From positions 60,908 to 124,907 of the forward strand of contig JAFYIE010000075.1 of the NCBI GenBank assembly GCA_017538795.1: a DNA stretch of 64,000 bases, given 5' to 3'. Of the stretch, positions 1-8,587 are shown piece by piece. Below the pieces are notes generated by a model. That model had not been told where the DNA came from. It searched no databases and was given only the letters and a program-made list of their open reading frames with translations. This stretch comes from Bacteroidales bacterium (lineage in GTDB: Bacteria; Bacteroidota; Bacteroidia; Bacteroidales; F082). Every line of letters starts with the position of its first letter. Position 1 is the stretch's first letter. The translations under genes were made by a program, and so were the position numbers.

Positions 1-588
1 GAAGCGGTATTTGATATTAATGGATCTGTTCAGGAAGTTTCTGATTTGTTTAATAAAGGAAAAAAAGACGGCCCTTTTAGAAATGCAGGTTTGATGATGG
101 ATCGCCACGTATATACAGTTGATGCGGAGGCTGTCTATACGGGACAACGCATGACACTAGGCGATATATTAATTGATGAAGAACTGGTTCCTGAAGAGTT
201 CTTTATTTCAGAAGAAGATTTGTCAAAATGGAAATATGAAAAGGGGGCAAAAAAGATTGAACGGGTTGCAAAGGGAGGCTTTAGATATTTATTTTCAGAG
301 GGCGGTATGACTTTTCCTGATAATCTTAATCAACCATCCCGAACTATTATTACGGGAGAAGGCGGCAAATCACCGTCACGTTTTAAACATGTAGTACAAA
401 CAAAATCAGGTAGATATCGTCGCTTAACTCCTATCGAGCTTGAACGTTTGAATATGTTTCCAGATAACCATACTTTATGTCTAGGAGTATCTGACGGGCG
501 ACGTGCGTTTTTGATGGGTAATGCTTTAGTTTGTGGTGTTGTAGAACAGATAGGAAAGAGTCTCTATCATTTCATATATGATGAATAA
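1..588 (+). CDS. C5-cytosine DNA methyltransferase, C-terminal part (partial)
   Basis: The reading frame is open from base 1, so the gene begins before the window; about 195 C-terminal residues are visible. They hold the end of a Dcm-type cytosine-5 methyltransferase. A target-recognition segment runs near 340-400. Motif IX, RRLTPIELERLNMFPD, starts near 415, and motif X, GNALVCGVVEQIG, near 517. The catalytic PC motif and the AdoMet-binding motifs would lie upstream, out of view. The GHKL ATPase gene follows after 41 bp on the same strand, so it is probably operonic with the helicase and Vsr genes downstream. Inferred role: modification enzyme of a restriction-like defence system. The family call is firm; the target sequence cannot be read from this part. 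Confidence 0.9.
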   Translation, partial: EAVFDINGSVQEVSDLFNKGKKDGPFRNAGLMMDRHVYTVDAEAVYTGQRMTLGDILIDEELVPEEFFISEEDLSKWKYEKGAKKIERVAKGGFRYLFSEGGMTFPDNLNQPSRTIITGEGGKSPSRFKHVVQTKSGRYRRLTPIELERLNMFPDNHTLCLGVSDGRRAFLMGNALVCGVVEQIGKSLYHFIYDE

Positions 589-629
589 CTAGTATTATTA
601 AAGCGAGTAATAACAATAACACTATAAAT

Positions 630-2099
630 ATGGGAAAAAGAGTTGTCAAAAATTATCCTTCTCCTAGATTGATGGAGACAATAGGCGCGACCAATCAAAC
701 TCCACAAGAAGCTATTGGAGAACTTGTGGCCAATTGTTTTGATGCCAGATGCAATAAGGAAAAACTTCATATTTCCATTGATATGAGGAACAATCGTATT
801 GTTGTTATGGATGATGGAAGAGGAATGACTTCAGAGATACTGGAAAAAGCCGTTTGTATAGCGGAAGATATGTCTAAGTACCTTGAAAGAGGTGAAGAAA
901 CAAAAGGACACTTCGGTATGGGATTCAAGACATCCTGCTCCACATTGGGCGATTTTTATGAAATTTATACAAGACCATATGGTGAGAATTTAGAGTATCA
1001 TACATCCTTTGATATAAAAGATTACAGTACCCGTCCTTCCGGGTCAGATGCTTGGGATATTATCATTGAGGATGGCAGGCCTAATGTTTCCTCTCCGCTG
1101 AAGACAGCAACTCATGGAACGGCTTTCGTAATTAGTATGCTGAAGATTAAGGATTTTCCAGTGAGCGCCGTTCTTGAATATATTGGAAATGCTTTTAAAG
1201 GACATATCGAAGGAGGTGATGAAATTACAATTATAGATGAAACTGGTAGTTATCCAGCAACACCCAAGAAATACAAATTCATTAAGGGGACTAAAGTGAT
1301 AATTGACGAGACGTTTGGACCTAAGGGCAAGTATCACATTACGGGATGGGTCGCAATTGATTCCCAAACACATAACGATGGTTTTTACGGTTTTAATATA
1401 TACAGGAGAGGCCAGCTTGTTGTTACACATGATAAGTCTTGGTTCAGGGCGCACTTAATGACTAGCCGTATTATTGGAGAGGTGAACATGGATTTCCTTG
1501 ATGCGACTTTCTATAAACAAGGTGTGCAACATTCTGAGGATTGGGAATATGTGAAAATCCATATGAGAGAATACCTCAAAGGAATTGTGACGGCATCGTA
1601 CGACCTCAGTAGAAAGGGTAATGTTAATAAATCTTCGGAACGTAATACAATTATTGCTCAGTTGGACAAAGAATATGCGGTTGAAAACGAAGAGGGTAAT
1701 ACTCCGATAAGCACTAATGATAACATTGTAGAAGAAGAGTCTAAACCAATTGTCAGTATTAACAACACTGTAAAAAGTATTGTTACAGAAAAATCACTTG
1801 TGCTGGAAGATGGAAATGAGATACAAATTACATTTGTAGAGAAGGAGGAAGATGGTCATGATGTCGGTCCATATGATTTTATATTCGATGACATTATGAG
1901 GGAGCCGCAAGAATTGCAAGTTATTGTATATAAGAATCATCCTCTTTGGCGCAAAAAAATTGATAGCGAGGTAAGGAAAATAATAGCCACCTCTGATGCA
2001 ATATATCGTGCTCTTGTTGACTATTTTGACGTAGATTCAAGGAAAGCGTTAAAGATTAGGAATGAATGGGTTGCCAAAAGAACTGAATCAATGAAATAG
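630..2099 (+). CDS. GHKL-type ATPase (MutL/MORC/Hsp90-like), defence operon
   Basis: A 489-residue protein with a complete GHKL ATP-binding fold at its N-terminus. The N-box lies at about residues 28-39 (E31, N35, D38 in ELVANCFDA), the G1 box is DDGRGM at 61-66, the G2 lid is GHFGMGF at 93-99, and a HGT motif follows near 162. The C-terminal half is not recognisable and is rich in acidic residues near 370-420. GHKL enzymes close a lid over ATP and dimerise. Iyer, Abhiman and Aravind (2008) described MutL/MORC-like members encoded beside C5 methyltransferases, SNF2 helicases and nucleases, which is the context here. It is followed after 2 bp by the next gene. The fold is well supported; the role as an energy-dependent clamp in DNA restriction is inferred. 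Confidence 0.82.
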   Translation: MGKRVVKNYPSPRLMETIGATNQTPQEAIGELVANCFDARCNKEKLHISIDMRNNRIVVMDDGRGMTSEILEKAVCIAEDMSKYLERGEETKGHFGMGFKTSCSTLGDFYEIYTRPYGENLEYHTSFDIKDYSTRPSGSDAWDIIIEDGRPNVSSPLKTATHGTAFVISMLKIKDFPVSAVLEYIGNAFKGHIEGGDEITIIDETGSYPATPKKYKFIKGTKVIIDETFGPKGKYHITGWVAIDSQTHNDGFYGFNIYRRGQLVVTHDKSWFRAHLMTSRIIGEVNMDFLDATFYKQGVQHSEDWEYVKIHMREYLKGIVTASYDLSRKGNVNKSSERNTIIAQLDKEYAVENEEGNTPISTNDNIVEEESKPIVSINNTVKSIVTEKSLVLEDGNEIQITFVEKEEDGHDVGPYDFIFDDIMREPQELQVIVYKNHPLWRKKIDSEVRKIIATSDAIYRALVDYFDVDSRKALKIRNEWVAKRTESMK

Positions 2100-2101
2100 C
2101 T

Positions 2102-2740
2102 ATGGAAAAAATCGATGTCTTAGTAATAATTAAAAAGACTTGGGACAATGAAGATCTTAGTCTTGAAGATAAGATAATCACTATATCTGATGCGTTTTAT
2201 TCGGTTGGACTTGATATAGCGACTACTGCAAACTATATAAAGGCTACTCCGGCAGAATTTGATGCTTTTTTATCTTTAAGTAATCTTGATGACGACATAA
2301 TCAGGATGATTTCAGAAGCAAATCCTCCCAAGACAACTTGGCCGCTGTTGGCTAGTGGTAATGATGATGAGATTAAGAAAGCACTAGAAGCGTTGACAAC
2401 TCCATCTAGGCCGAAGAATGAATCTATCAGCGAGTATGTGTTTCAACAGATGATTGAGATAGCTGGAGATACTCCTGATCAGATTATCTCTCAACTAACT
2501 GGAGATGATTTGTTCTATTTGGCTAATAAAGCCAAGAACTTCAATATGGAAGATAAGAAGATTAAATTTTTATATAGCGTGGCTGGACAGAAGAAAAGAG
2601 GGAAAGTGTTGAGCGAAAAACAAATAGAAGTGGTGATAAGCATATTTAAAGACTTGGCGGATAATAACGTCATACAACGCAATAGCATCGATAATGACAA
2701 AGAATTGTGTGACAAAGTGTTGGACGCCATAGATAGATGA
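2102..2740 (+). CDS. hypothetical protein of MORC-like defence operon
   Basis: This 212-residue protein is not recognised. It looks mostly helical, with no membrane segment or signal peptide and no obvious catalytic motif. It starts 2 bp after the GHKL ATPase gene, and its stop overlaps the helicase start in an ATGA arrangement, so translation of the three genes is probably coupled. That coupling suggests it is a structural or adaptor subunit of the same complex, but the sequence does not show which partner it binds. Confidence 0.7.
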   Translation: MEKIDVLVIIKKTWDNEDLSLEDKIITISDAFYSVGLDIATTANYIKATPAEFDAFLSLSNLDDDIIRMISEANPPKTTWPLLASGNDDEIKKALEALTTPSRPKNESISEYVFQQMIEIAGDTPDQIISQLTGDDLFYLANKAKNFNMEDKKIKFLYSVAGQKKRGKVLSEKQIEVVISIFKDLADNNVIQRNSIDNDKELCDKVLDAIDR

Positions 2741-5700
2741 TTATGGGACTCAAAGATATAGACATAAAAGTTAGCTATGCAGGTAAGGGAGAAGATATTT
2801 TAAAACATTTCCTATTGCCTTCAATAGATGCATGTGTCCGCTATGATAGAGTCACAAGCTTTTATACAGTCGAATCATTGTTGGCAATTTCCCAAGGAAT
2901 TGATTCCCTTTACAAGAAACATGGAAAGATGAGGCTGATTATTGGCATCCATAGTTTTCCTGGAGAATTTGTCGATGCTGTGACAAGAAAAAAGTATTTA
3001 GAGAACCAAATATCAGAAATTAGGGAACAGCTGAGATTAGGAATAGAATCGATAAAGGATAACTTAGAAAAAAGACGTCTTGCAACAATTGCATGGATGA
3101 TTGAGGATAATCTTCTCGAAATAAAAACAGCCGACGTTTTAGGAGAAGGTATATTTCATCCCAAGACATTGATATTGGTCGATGAGAATAGTGAAAAAAT
3201 TGTTGCTATAGGGAGCCCTAATGAGACAAGTTGTGGGTTGGGTGGCAATTTTGAGCAAGTTATGGTAGCTAAGTCTTGGGAGCAACCAGATGCTGTAACT
3301 GTTCAAGAGAACTTCTTTGACTCTTTGTGGAATAATAAGCTTGAAGATGCTGTTACTTTGGATGTCACTGAGTGCACTGCAGAAATTATCAAACAGGGGT
3401 TGGGGGAATACTATTGCACTTTAAAATCTAATCATTCATCAAAGAGTGATTTGATTAAAATGTCTTCTTCAATGTTGTCAAACTTTTTCGTTTCCGGAGA
3501 CATTCCAGCTCTTTATGTTCATCAGGAGCGTGCGGTAATAGATGCTTTGTCTAGATGGCCTGTAAGAGTGCTTTTCGCTGACGAGGTTGGTTTAGGAAAA
3601 ACATTTGAAGTTGCGTCTACTATGGTCTTCATGGTGAAATACTGCGGTGTTAAAAGGGTTTTGATATTAACGCCCAAATCTGTCTTAAAACAGTGGCAGG
3701 ATGAGCTTAAAGAGTATTTCAAATTGAATGTATGGAGATATGATTCTGGTAGTAAGTCTTACATTGACGCCTTTGACAATATAAAATACGCTGGAACCCC
3801 AAATCCAATTGGAAAGGGGTCTCCAGATATAATATTGATGTCGGCACAATATGCAAGAGGCGCTGGAAATAATTTGGACATATTTTCAAAGGAGGGCGCA
3901 TGCTTACCAGAATTACTTATCTTGGACGAGGCACATTCAGCAAGAGTAAGCAAGGACATCTCGGGTGGAAGTAAAAAAACACAAGTCTATGCAATGCTAG
4001 AAAGAGTGTCTAACAAGATTCCGCACATAATATTGGCGACAGCTACTCCTATGCAAAAGGAAGCCGGGGAATATCATTCATTGCTTAAGCTTCTTGGCCT
4101 ACCCAAAGCATGGCAAAAGAGTTCTGTTTATATGAAATCTTTAGATTTAATCGGCTGCTCTGAATTTCCTAGTCTGTCAGATCTGAACAGTGCTGCTTCA
4201 ATGCTTTATAAGACAATAGAAGACATGAAGCCATCCATTGAACGATTAAGCGTTGAACAACAACATATTTTAGCCCAGCTTGTTGACCTCCAGAATGAGG
4301 ATTCTACGATTATTACCAACTTTGTCCGTGAAAATTGGCAAATTATTCGTCAGTTATTAGTCTTATTGCATCCGGCACATTTGCTAACTGTTAGAAATAC
4401 GAGGCGTGCTCTAGCAGAGATGGGATATAAGTTCCCTAATCGCAAACTGACCCCAGTTTCTATTCCTAATTCTATGGAAGTAGAGCTATTCTATAATAGT
4501 GTGAATGGCTATCTTAGTGAAAAATGCTTTTCTATTGAAGAAATCCTATTTCCTGATAGAAAGATTTCCATTGGATTTGTGCGCGTTAGTTACCAACAAA
4601 GGGTTGCCTCTTCCATTTATTCATGCAAAAAGAGTTTGGAAAGGCGTTTAGAAAAAATAAAAAGCCTGAAAGCAACATTGGAACGTTATCTAAGTTTCAG
4701 GGATGCTATACTGTACAATCCTACTGGATTGGACGATATTGAGCTTGAAGAGTTACTCGATGAAGGTTATGATGACACATTTAACGTAGACTTATCTAAG
4801 ATAGATATATCTGCATTACAACAGGCTATAGCATTGGAGTCAACATGTATAACACCACTATTAAAAAGAGCAAACTCATTGTTGGATGACCGTAAGGATC
4901 TTAAAATAATGGAATCTATTGCCCTCGCTAAAAATTGTCTTGGCGATATGGATAAGGTTCTGATTTTTTCAAGGTATACAGATACAATTGATGCACTAAT
5001 AAATGAATTCAACACTCTTGGTTTTAATAAATATTATAAATATGGTGTTTATACTGGCGCAAAGTCTTGTATTGTATTTGGTGGTGAAGAAATACAATGC
5101 AGTAAGAACGATTTAAAACACGGTCTGTTTTCTGGAGAGATTAGAATTGTATTTTGCTCTGATGCTGCATCAGAAGGTCTAAATCTCCAGGCTGCAAGAA
5201 TCTTGATAAATGTGGATGTTCCATGGACTCCTGCTAGGCTTGAACAGCGAATCGGTCGTATAGCTCGATTGGGACAAATTGCCAATGAGGTGGTCGTATA
5301 CAATGTGTGGTATCCACATAGTATCGAAGCGCGAATGTATCATAGAATACAGAAACGCCTTGAGAATAGCAACCTAGCCATTGGAGAGTTCCCCGATATA
5401 GTAGCCAAAAAAATTAGGAAGGCAATCATGGATGGTGAGGATAATGAGAATCTTGGGTTAAATGAGTTGCTAGAGATACGGAATTCAAAACAAGTAGCTG
5501 CTCTTGAAGAACTCTGGAGTCAATCAGGTAATAGTACAGAGAGCGAGTTGATGAGAGAGCGTCTGTTGAGGATATGCTCTATGTGTAGTAAACAGGTTGA
5601 CACTGATTTAGGAGGAATTGTTAAAGTGTTCGAAACACCTGATGGTGCAAGATATCATCTGACTTCAAAATGCGGAATGGCTGAAAGTATCTCGTTGAAA

Positions 5701-5973
5701 TCAATTATCTGGGATTATTTCACGTTTAGTGATGACACCTTGAATGTAGTACAAGATTTGAATCAAAGGCCAGCGTGTTTTACCACAAACAAGGATGGAA
5801 AAACTGTTGAGCTGAAACATTCAAGTATACCTAAGGTTATTTTAAAAGAAAAACTTGATAGAGAAGATGTATTAATAGGTTATCCATCAATGTTGCCATG
5901 TGGTAAGCGTTTGGATTTATCTTATGCAATAGATTGTGAATTAACACCAGCTCCTATATATTGGATTAAATAA
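2737..5973 (+). CDS. PLD-domain SNF2/RapA-like helicase
   Basis: A 1078-residue fusion. The N-terminus carries a phospholipase D-like nuclease motif, H141-P-K143 followed by GS160-x-N162, preceded by a VTSFYT segment typical of helicase-linked PLD domains. A superfamily 2 motor follows: Walker A ADEVGLGKT near 281-289, DEAH near 397, and the C-terminal RecA-like lobe with ASEGLNLQ and the arginine-finger motif RIGRIARLGQ near 837-846. About 230 residues after the motor have no recognised domain. The enzyme should translocate on duplex DNA using ATP and may cut with the PLD site, though a single HKD motif would need dimerisation. The start overlaps the preceding stop; a second in-frame ATG lies at 2743. 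Confidence 0.9.
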   Translation: MIMGLKDIDIKVSYAGKGEDILKHFLLPSIDACVRYDRVTSFYTVESLLAISQGIDSLYKKHGKMRLIIGIHSFPGEFVDAVTRKKYLENQISEIREQLRLGIESIKDNLEKRRLATIAWMIEDNLLEIKTADVLGEGIFHPKTLILVDENSEKIVAIGSPNETSCGLGGNFEQVMVAKSWEQPDAVTVQENFFDSLWNNKLEDAVTLDVTECTAEIIKQGLGEYYCTLKSNHSSKSDLIKMSSSMLSNFFVSGDIPALYVHQERAVIDALSRWPVRVLFADEVGLGKTFEVASTMVFMVKYCGVKRVLILTPKSVLKQWQDELKEYFKLNVWRYDSGSKSYIDAFDNIKYAGTPNPIGKGSPDIILMSAQYARGAGNNLDIFSKEGACLPELLILDEAHSARVSKDISGGSKKTQVYAMLERVSNKIPHIILATATPMQKEAGEYHSLLKLLGLPKAWQKSSVYMKSLDLIGCSEFPSLSDLNSAASMLYKTIEDMKPSIERLSVEQQHILAQLVDLQNEDSTIITNFVRENWQIIRQLLVLLHPAHLLTVRNTRRALAEMGYKFPNRKLTPVSIPNSMEVELFYNSVNGYLSEKCFSIEEILFPDRKISIGFVRVSYQQRVASSIYSCKKSLERRLEKIKSLKATLERYLSFRDAILYNPTGLDDIELEELLDEGYDDTFNVDLSKIDISALQQAIALESTCITPLLKRANSLLDDRKDLKIMESIALAKNCLGDMDKVLIFSRYTDTIDALINEFNTLGFNKYYKYGVYTGAKSCIVFGGEEIQCSKNDLKHGLFSGEIRIVFCSDAASEGLNLQAARILINVDVPWTPARLEQRIGRIARLGQIANEVVVYNVWYPHSIEARMYHRIQKRLENSNLAIGEFPDIVAKKIRKAIMDGEDNENLGLNELLEIRNSKQVAALEELWSQSGNSTESELMRERLLRICSMCSKQVDTDLGGIVKVFETPDGARYHLTSKCGMAESISLKSIIWDYFTFSDDTLNVVQDLNQRPACFTTNKDGKTVELKHSSIPKVILKEKLDREDVLIGYPSMLPCGKRLDLSYAIDCELTPAPIYWIK

Positions 5974-5981
5974 CTATAATT

Positions 5982-6554
5982 ATGAAAACAAGATTATTTG
6001 CAAGCCCTTGGTTAAGAACTCAGAAAACGCTTGAGACAGCAGAGGCTTTGGAGATTCTAAAAAATGATGTATGGAAGGAGGCATCTGTGTTGTTTGCTGC
6101 GGAACGTGAGGCAAAAATTAAATCTGGCAAGAGTGCCCCAAAGGGAATGCAACGGTTTCTAAACGAAGTCATTACAAGGCGTTTTACTTCTAATGGTTGG
6201 ACGGGTGAAGCTGGATATTTTTTTAAAGATAAGACTTGGGTGAGAATTACTTTCAGACATCAAATGAGTTTGGGCTCGGACATTTTAGATGCAATTAAGG
6301 TGTGTAAAAAAGAGGGTATGCAACAAGCAGTCATTTTAGCCGCAAATAAACATACATTGGATTTAATATCGCCTAATGATGCGGCAGCAATGGTGTCTTT
6401 TGAAAAGCTTGAAAAGGAAATAATGAACCTTAATGGCGCACTTGACATTCCCTTGTTATACGGAGAGCTGACACCTGCTTCAAGTGCATCAAATGATATA
6501 AATGATGAGTTGAAGAAAGCAAGGCCTAGAGATATAACAGTACCTAAGCAATAG
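5982..6554 (+). CDS. unknown protein, possible degenerate BglII/BamHI-like nuclease
   Basis: A 190-residue cytoplasmic protein between the helicase and the Vsr gene (8 bp after the first, 3 bp before the second). Residues about 75-125 have the spacing of the core of BglII/BamHI-type restriction enzymes: a strand ending in TWVRITFRH, then SDILDAIKVCKKEG and the strand QAVILAA. At the place where the ExE/ExK metal ligands would be expected, the sequence has RITF, so if the match is right the site is degenerate or the protein only binds DNA. The C-terminal tail after residue 165 looks disordered. The nuclease idea rests on weak pattern similarity plus context and should be treated as a hypothesis. 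An alternative is a small specificity or adaptor subunit. Confidence 0.6.
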   Translation: MKTRLFASPWLRTQKTLETAEALEILKNDVWKEASVLFAAEREAKIKSGKSAPKGMQRFLNEVITRRFTSNGWTGEAGYFFKDKTWVRITFRHQMSLGSDILDAIKVCKKEGMQQAVILAANKHTLDLISPNDAAAMVSFEKLEKEIMNLNGALDIPLLYGELTPASSASNDINDELKKARPRDITVPKQ

Positions 6555-6557
6555 TTA

Positions 6558-7079
6558 ATGACAGATAAGCTTACTCCTCAACAACGCCATGTCTGCATGT
6601 CTCACATACATGGTAAAAACACTAAACCCGAGCTGAAGGTGCGCAAATGGCTTTGGTCTCATGGCTATCGCTATCGTCTTAATGTAAAAGGAGTTCCTGG
6701 CAAGCCAGACATCGTAATGCGTCGTTATCGCACTGCAATCTTTGTCAACGGTTGCTTCTGGCATGGTCATGAAGGATGTGAGAAGTTCAAGATGCCGAAA
6801 ACAAATGTCGAGTTTTGGGAAGCGAAAATCCGGAGAAATAGAGAACGAGACAGTCAAAACTATCAGATTTTAAAGGAAAACGGATGGCAGGTGCTTGTGC
6901 TTTGGGAGTGCGAACTCACAAAGAAGTCGTTTGAAGCAACTATGCAGAAAGTGGAAGTTCAACTCCATAGTTATTACCTTGCAACTATAAGCCATAATCA
7001 TAAGGTAAAAGATTACATTCGCATCGACGAAGACGACGTCCCAATGGCCGCTGAAGCAGAATACGACTACGGAGATTAA
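6558..7079 (+). CDS. vsr: Vsr-family (very short patch repair) DNA mismatch endonuclease
   Basis: A 173-residue Vsr protein. Family hallmarks are all present: RSxNMSRI-equivalent RHVCMSHIHGKNTKPE at the N-terminus, the catalytic aspartate in GKPDIV, the FVNGCFWHGH block that supplies catalytic histidines and zinc ligands, KTNVEFWEAKI with NRERD, and the terminal strand WQVLVLWECEL. Vsr enzymes nick 5' of T:G mismatches that arise when 5-methylcytosine deaminates, so they are usually encoded beside a Dcm-type methyltransferase. Here the methyltransferase is six genes upstream in the same operon. In MORC-type systems a Vsr-fold protein may instead act as the restriction nuclease. The last about 40 residues are acidic and extend beyond the E. 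coli protein. Its base composition is less AT-rich than the preceding genes. Confidence 0.93.
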   Translation: MTDKLTPQQRHVCMSHIHGKNTKPELKVRKWLWSHGYRYRLNVKGVPGKPDIVMRRYRTAIFVNGCFWHGHEGCEKFKMPKTNVEFWEAKIRRNRERDSQNYQILKENGWQVLVLWECELTKKSFEATMQKVEVQLHSYYLATISHNHKVKDYIRIDEDDVPMAAEAEYDYGD

Positions 7080-7084
7080 CTTTC

Positions 7085-7200
7085 ATGGCTTCGCCCCTCA
7101 TCGCTTCGCGGCGCGTGGGCCCGCGCCAGACGGCGGTTAGAGCTTCGGATGGCGCTTGATCTTTTGGTTACTTTTCCATCAAGGGAAAAGTGACAAAAAA
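7085..7200. repeat. GC-rich intergenic dispersed-repeat-like sequence with hairpin
   Basis: The gap after vsr is much more GC-rich than its surroundings. It contains the near-palindrome GCGCGTGGGCCCGCGC and a perfect 8-bp stem (7170-7177 with 7184-7191, ACTTTTCC/GGAAAAGT). No U-tract follows the stem on either strand, so it is not a standard terminator. It resembles multicopy intergenic elements of Bacteroidota genomes, but copy number cannot be judged from one window. It marks the right edge of the accessory operon. Confidence 0.4.
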
Positions 7201-7224
7201 ACCGCCTGTTAAGGCAAAAATTCT

Positions 7225-7232
7225 TATCTTTG
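7225..7232 (+). promoter_or_regulatory. -7 box TATCTTTG upstream of TSCPD gene
   Basis: An exact match to the Bacteroides-type TAnnTTTG box, 15 bp before the ATG at 7248. No clear -33 TTTG is visible at the usual spacing. Confidence 0.55.
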
Positions 7233-7247
7233 CAAAAAATATTTCTC

Positions 7248-7502
7248 ATGAAGCACCTCCAATACACCCCTCAAGGCACCTGCTCAATCCTTATCGACGT
7301 TACAGCCGATGATAACAACGTCATCCAAAATGTGGCGTTCCTCGGAGGCTGCAACGGAAACCTCCAGGGCATCTGCCGACTGGTGCAAGGACAGAAAATC
7401 GACGACGTAATCAACAAACTGGAAGGTATACGCTGCGGAAACAAGATTACTTCTTGCCCGGATCAGCTGTGCCAAGCACTTAAGGAACTGAAACGGAAAT
7501 AA
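7248..7502 (+). CDS. TSCPD-domain protein
   Basis: An 84-residue protein that is a single TSCPD domain, as found at the C-terminus of vitamin B12-dependent ribonucleotide reductases and as free-standing proteins (TIGR03905-like). The naming signature reads TSCPDQLCQAL near the end; other conserved features are FLGGCNGNLQGI and IRCGNKITSCPD with several cysteines. The function of stand-alone members is unknown. The ATG at 7248 was chosen because it follows the TATCTTTG box; an upstream in-frame TTG overlaps that box. It is followed after 21 bp by a thioesterase gene on the same strand. Confidence 0.85.
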   Translation: MKHLQYTPQGTCSILIDVTADDNNVIQNVAFLGGCNGNLQGICRLVQGQKIDDVINKLEGIRCGNKITSCPDQLCQALKELKRK

Positions 7503-7523
7503 ATAATTGAAAATTTTCAAACT

Positions 7524-7898
7524 ATGCTTCAAATCGGATTATCTCATACCTCAATAACCACTGTAAACAACAGCAACACCGCCCGCACTTACGGCTCGGG
7601 AGGTCTCGACGTGTTTGCAACACCGGCAATGATAGGCCTCATGGAAAACGCAGCAATGACTGCCGTCGAGAACGACCTGCCGGAAGGCTCGTCTACCGTG
7701 GGCGCGCATATCAGCACATCGCACATCAAGCCTTCAAAACTCGGCGCGACGATAAAAGCAACAGCCATCCTTGAGGAAATCGACGGCCGTAAACTCACTT
7801 TCAAAGTGACGGCATGCGACGACGAAGGTATCATCGGCGAAGGTACACATATCCGCTATATCGTTGACATCGGACGCTTTATGGCGAAACTAAAATGA
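7524..7898 (+). CDS. hotdog-fold thioesterase (FlK-like)
   Basis: A 124-residue single-domain hotdog protein similar to the fluoroacetyl-CoA thioesterase FlK family. Visible features are the VFATPAMIGLMENAAM helix that packs in the hotdog fold, ending with an acidic residue and helix cap, and the VGAHISTSHIKPSKLGA strand pair. Members hydrolyse small acyl-CoA thioesters in the cytoplasm; the native substrate is not known. The stop overlaps the start of the next gene by 4 bp (ATGA), so the two are translationally coupled. Confidence 0.85.
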   Translation: MLQIGLSHTSITTVNNSNTARTYGSGGLDVFATPAMIGLMENAAMTAVENDLPEGSSTVGAHISTSHIKPSKLGATIKATAILEEIDGRKLTFKVTACDDEGIIGEGTHIRYIVDIGRFMAKLK

Positions 7899-8587
7899 TA
7901 AAAACCACCATCATCGACGGCTCGGAAATCCGCTACGAGTTCAAACGCTCGCATCGGCGGAGCGTGGTCGCTAAAATACGTCGCGACGGCGTGATAGAGG
8001 TGAGAGCCCCGCTGCTGTACCGCGAAAGCAACATGCTCGTATTCCTGAACCAACATAAACGATGGATTTTTAATCATTTCGACAGACTGCAAAACGCCGG
8101 TAATCAACAGAAAAAGTATATCTCAGGCGAGATTCATTACTATCTTGGCAAACAATACACGCTTCAAGTGGTTGAAAGCGGTAAAAACTCAGTTTTTATC
8201 GAAGGTAATTCATTGATAATCAATTCTAAATATCCGGAAAACCCGAAATATTTAGAGGTTCAATTAAACAAATGGTATAGAAACCAAGCTAAAATCGTCT
8301 TCAGCGAACTTCTTCCGCCAATAATCGAGAAATTCCGCAAATACAACGTGGCACCTGCGAAAATCTCCATCCACGACATGCGGTCGAGGTGGGGTAGCTG
8401 CTCGCGAAAAGGCAATATCAGCCTTAACTTACAGCTTATAAAACTCAATGAAAACTGTATCCGCCAGGTGATGGTTCACGAGATGTGCCACCTCGTTTAC
8501 TTCAACCACCAAGCTGGTTTCCACGCACTGATGGATGAGATGATGCCGGATTGGAAACTATGGAAGAAGGATCTGAAGTTTCTGTAG
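7895..8587 (+). CDS. YgjP-like (DUF45/WLM-related) zinc metalloprotease
   Basis: A 230-residue protein of the YgjP/SprT-like family. The N-terminal half is a beta-rich domain (RRSVVAKIRRDGVIEVRAP). The C-terminal half holds the conserved RSRWGSCSRKGNISLN block and the gluzincin-like HEMCHLVYFNH motif, with two metal-binding histidines, the catalytic glutamate and a third histidine downstream. It is probably cytoplasmic. Its 3' end overlaps the 3' end of the convergent HAD gene by 30 bp. Confidence 0.88.
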   Translation: MIKTTIIDGSEIRYEFKRSHRRSVVAKIRRDGVIEVRAPLLYRESNMLVFLNQHKRWIFNHFDRLQNAGNQQKKYISGEIHYYLGKQYTLQVVESGKNSVFIEGNSLIINSKYPENPKYLEVQLNKWYRNQAKIVFSELLPPIIEKFRKYNVAPAKISIHDMRSRWGSCSRKGNISLNLQLIKLNENCIRQVMVHEMCHLVYFNHQAGFHALMDEMMPDWKLWKKDLKFL

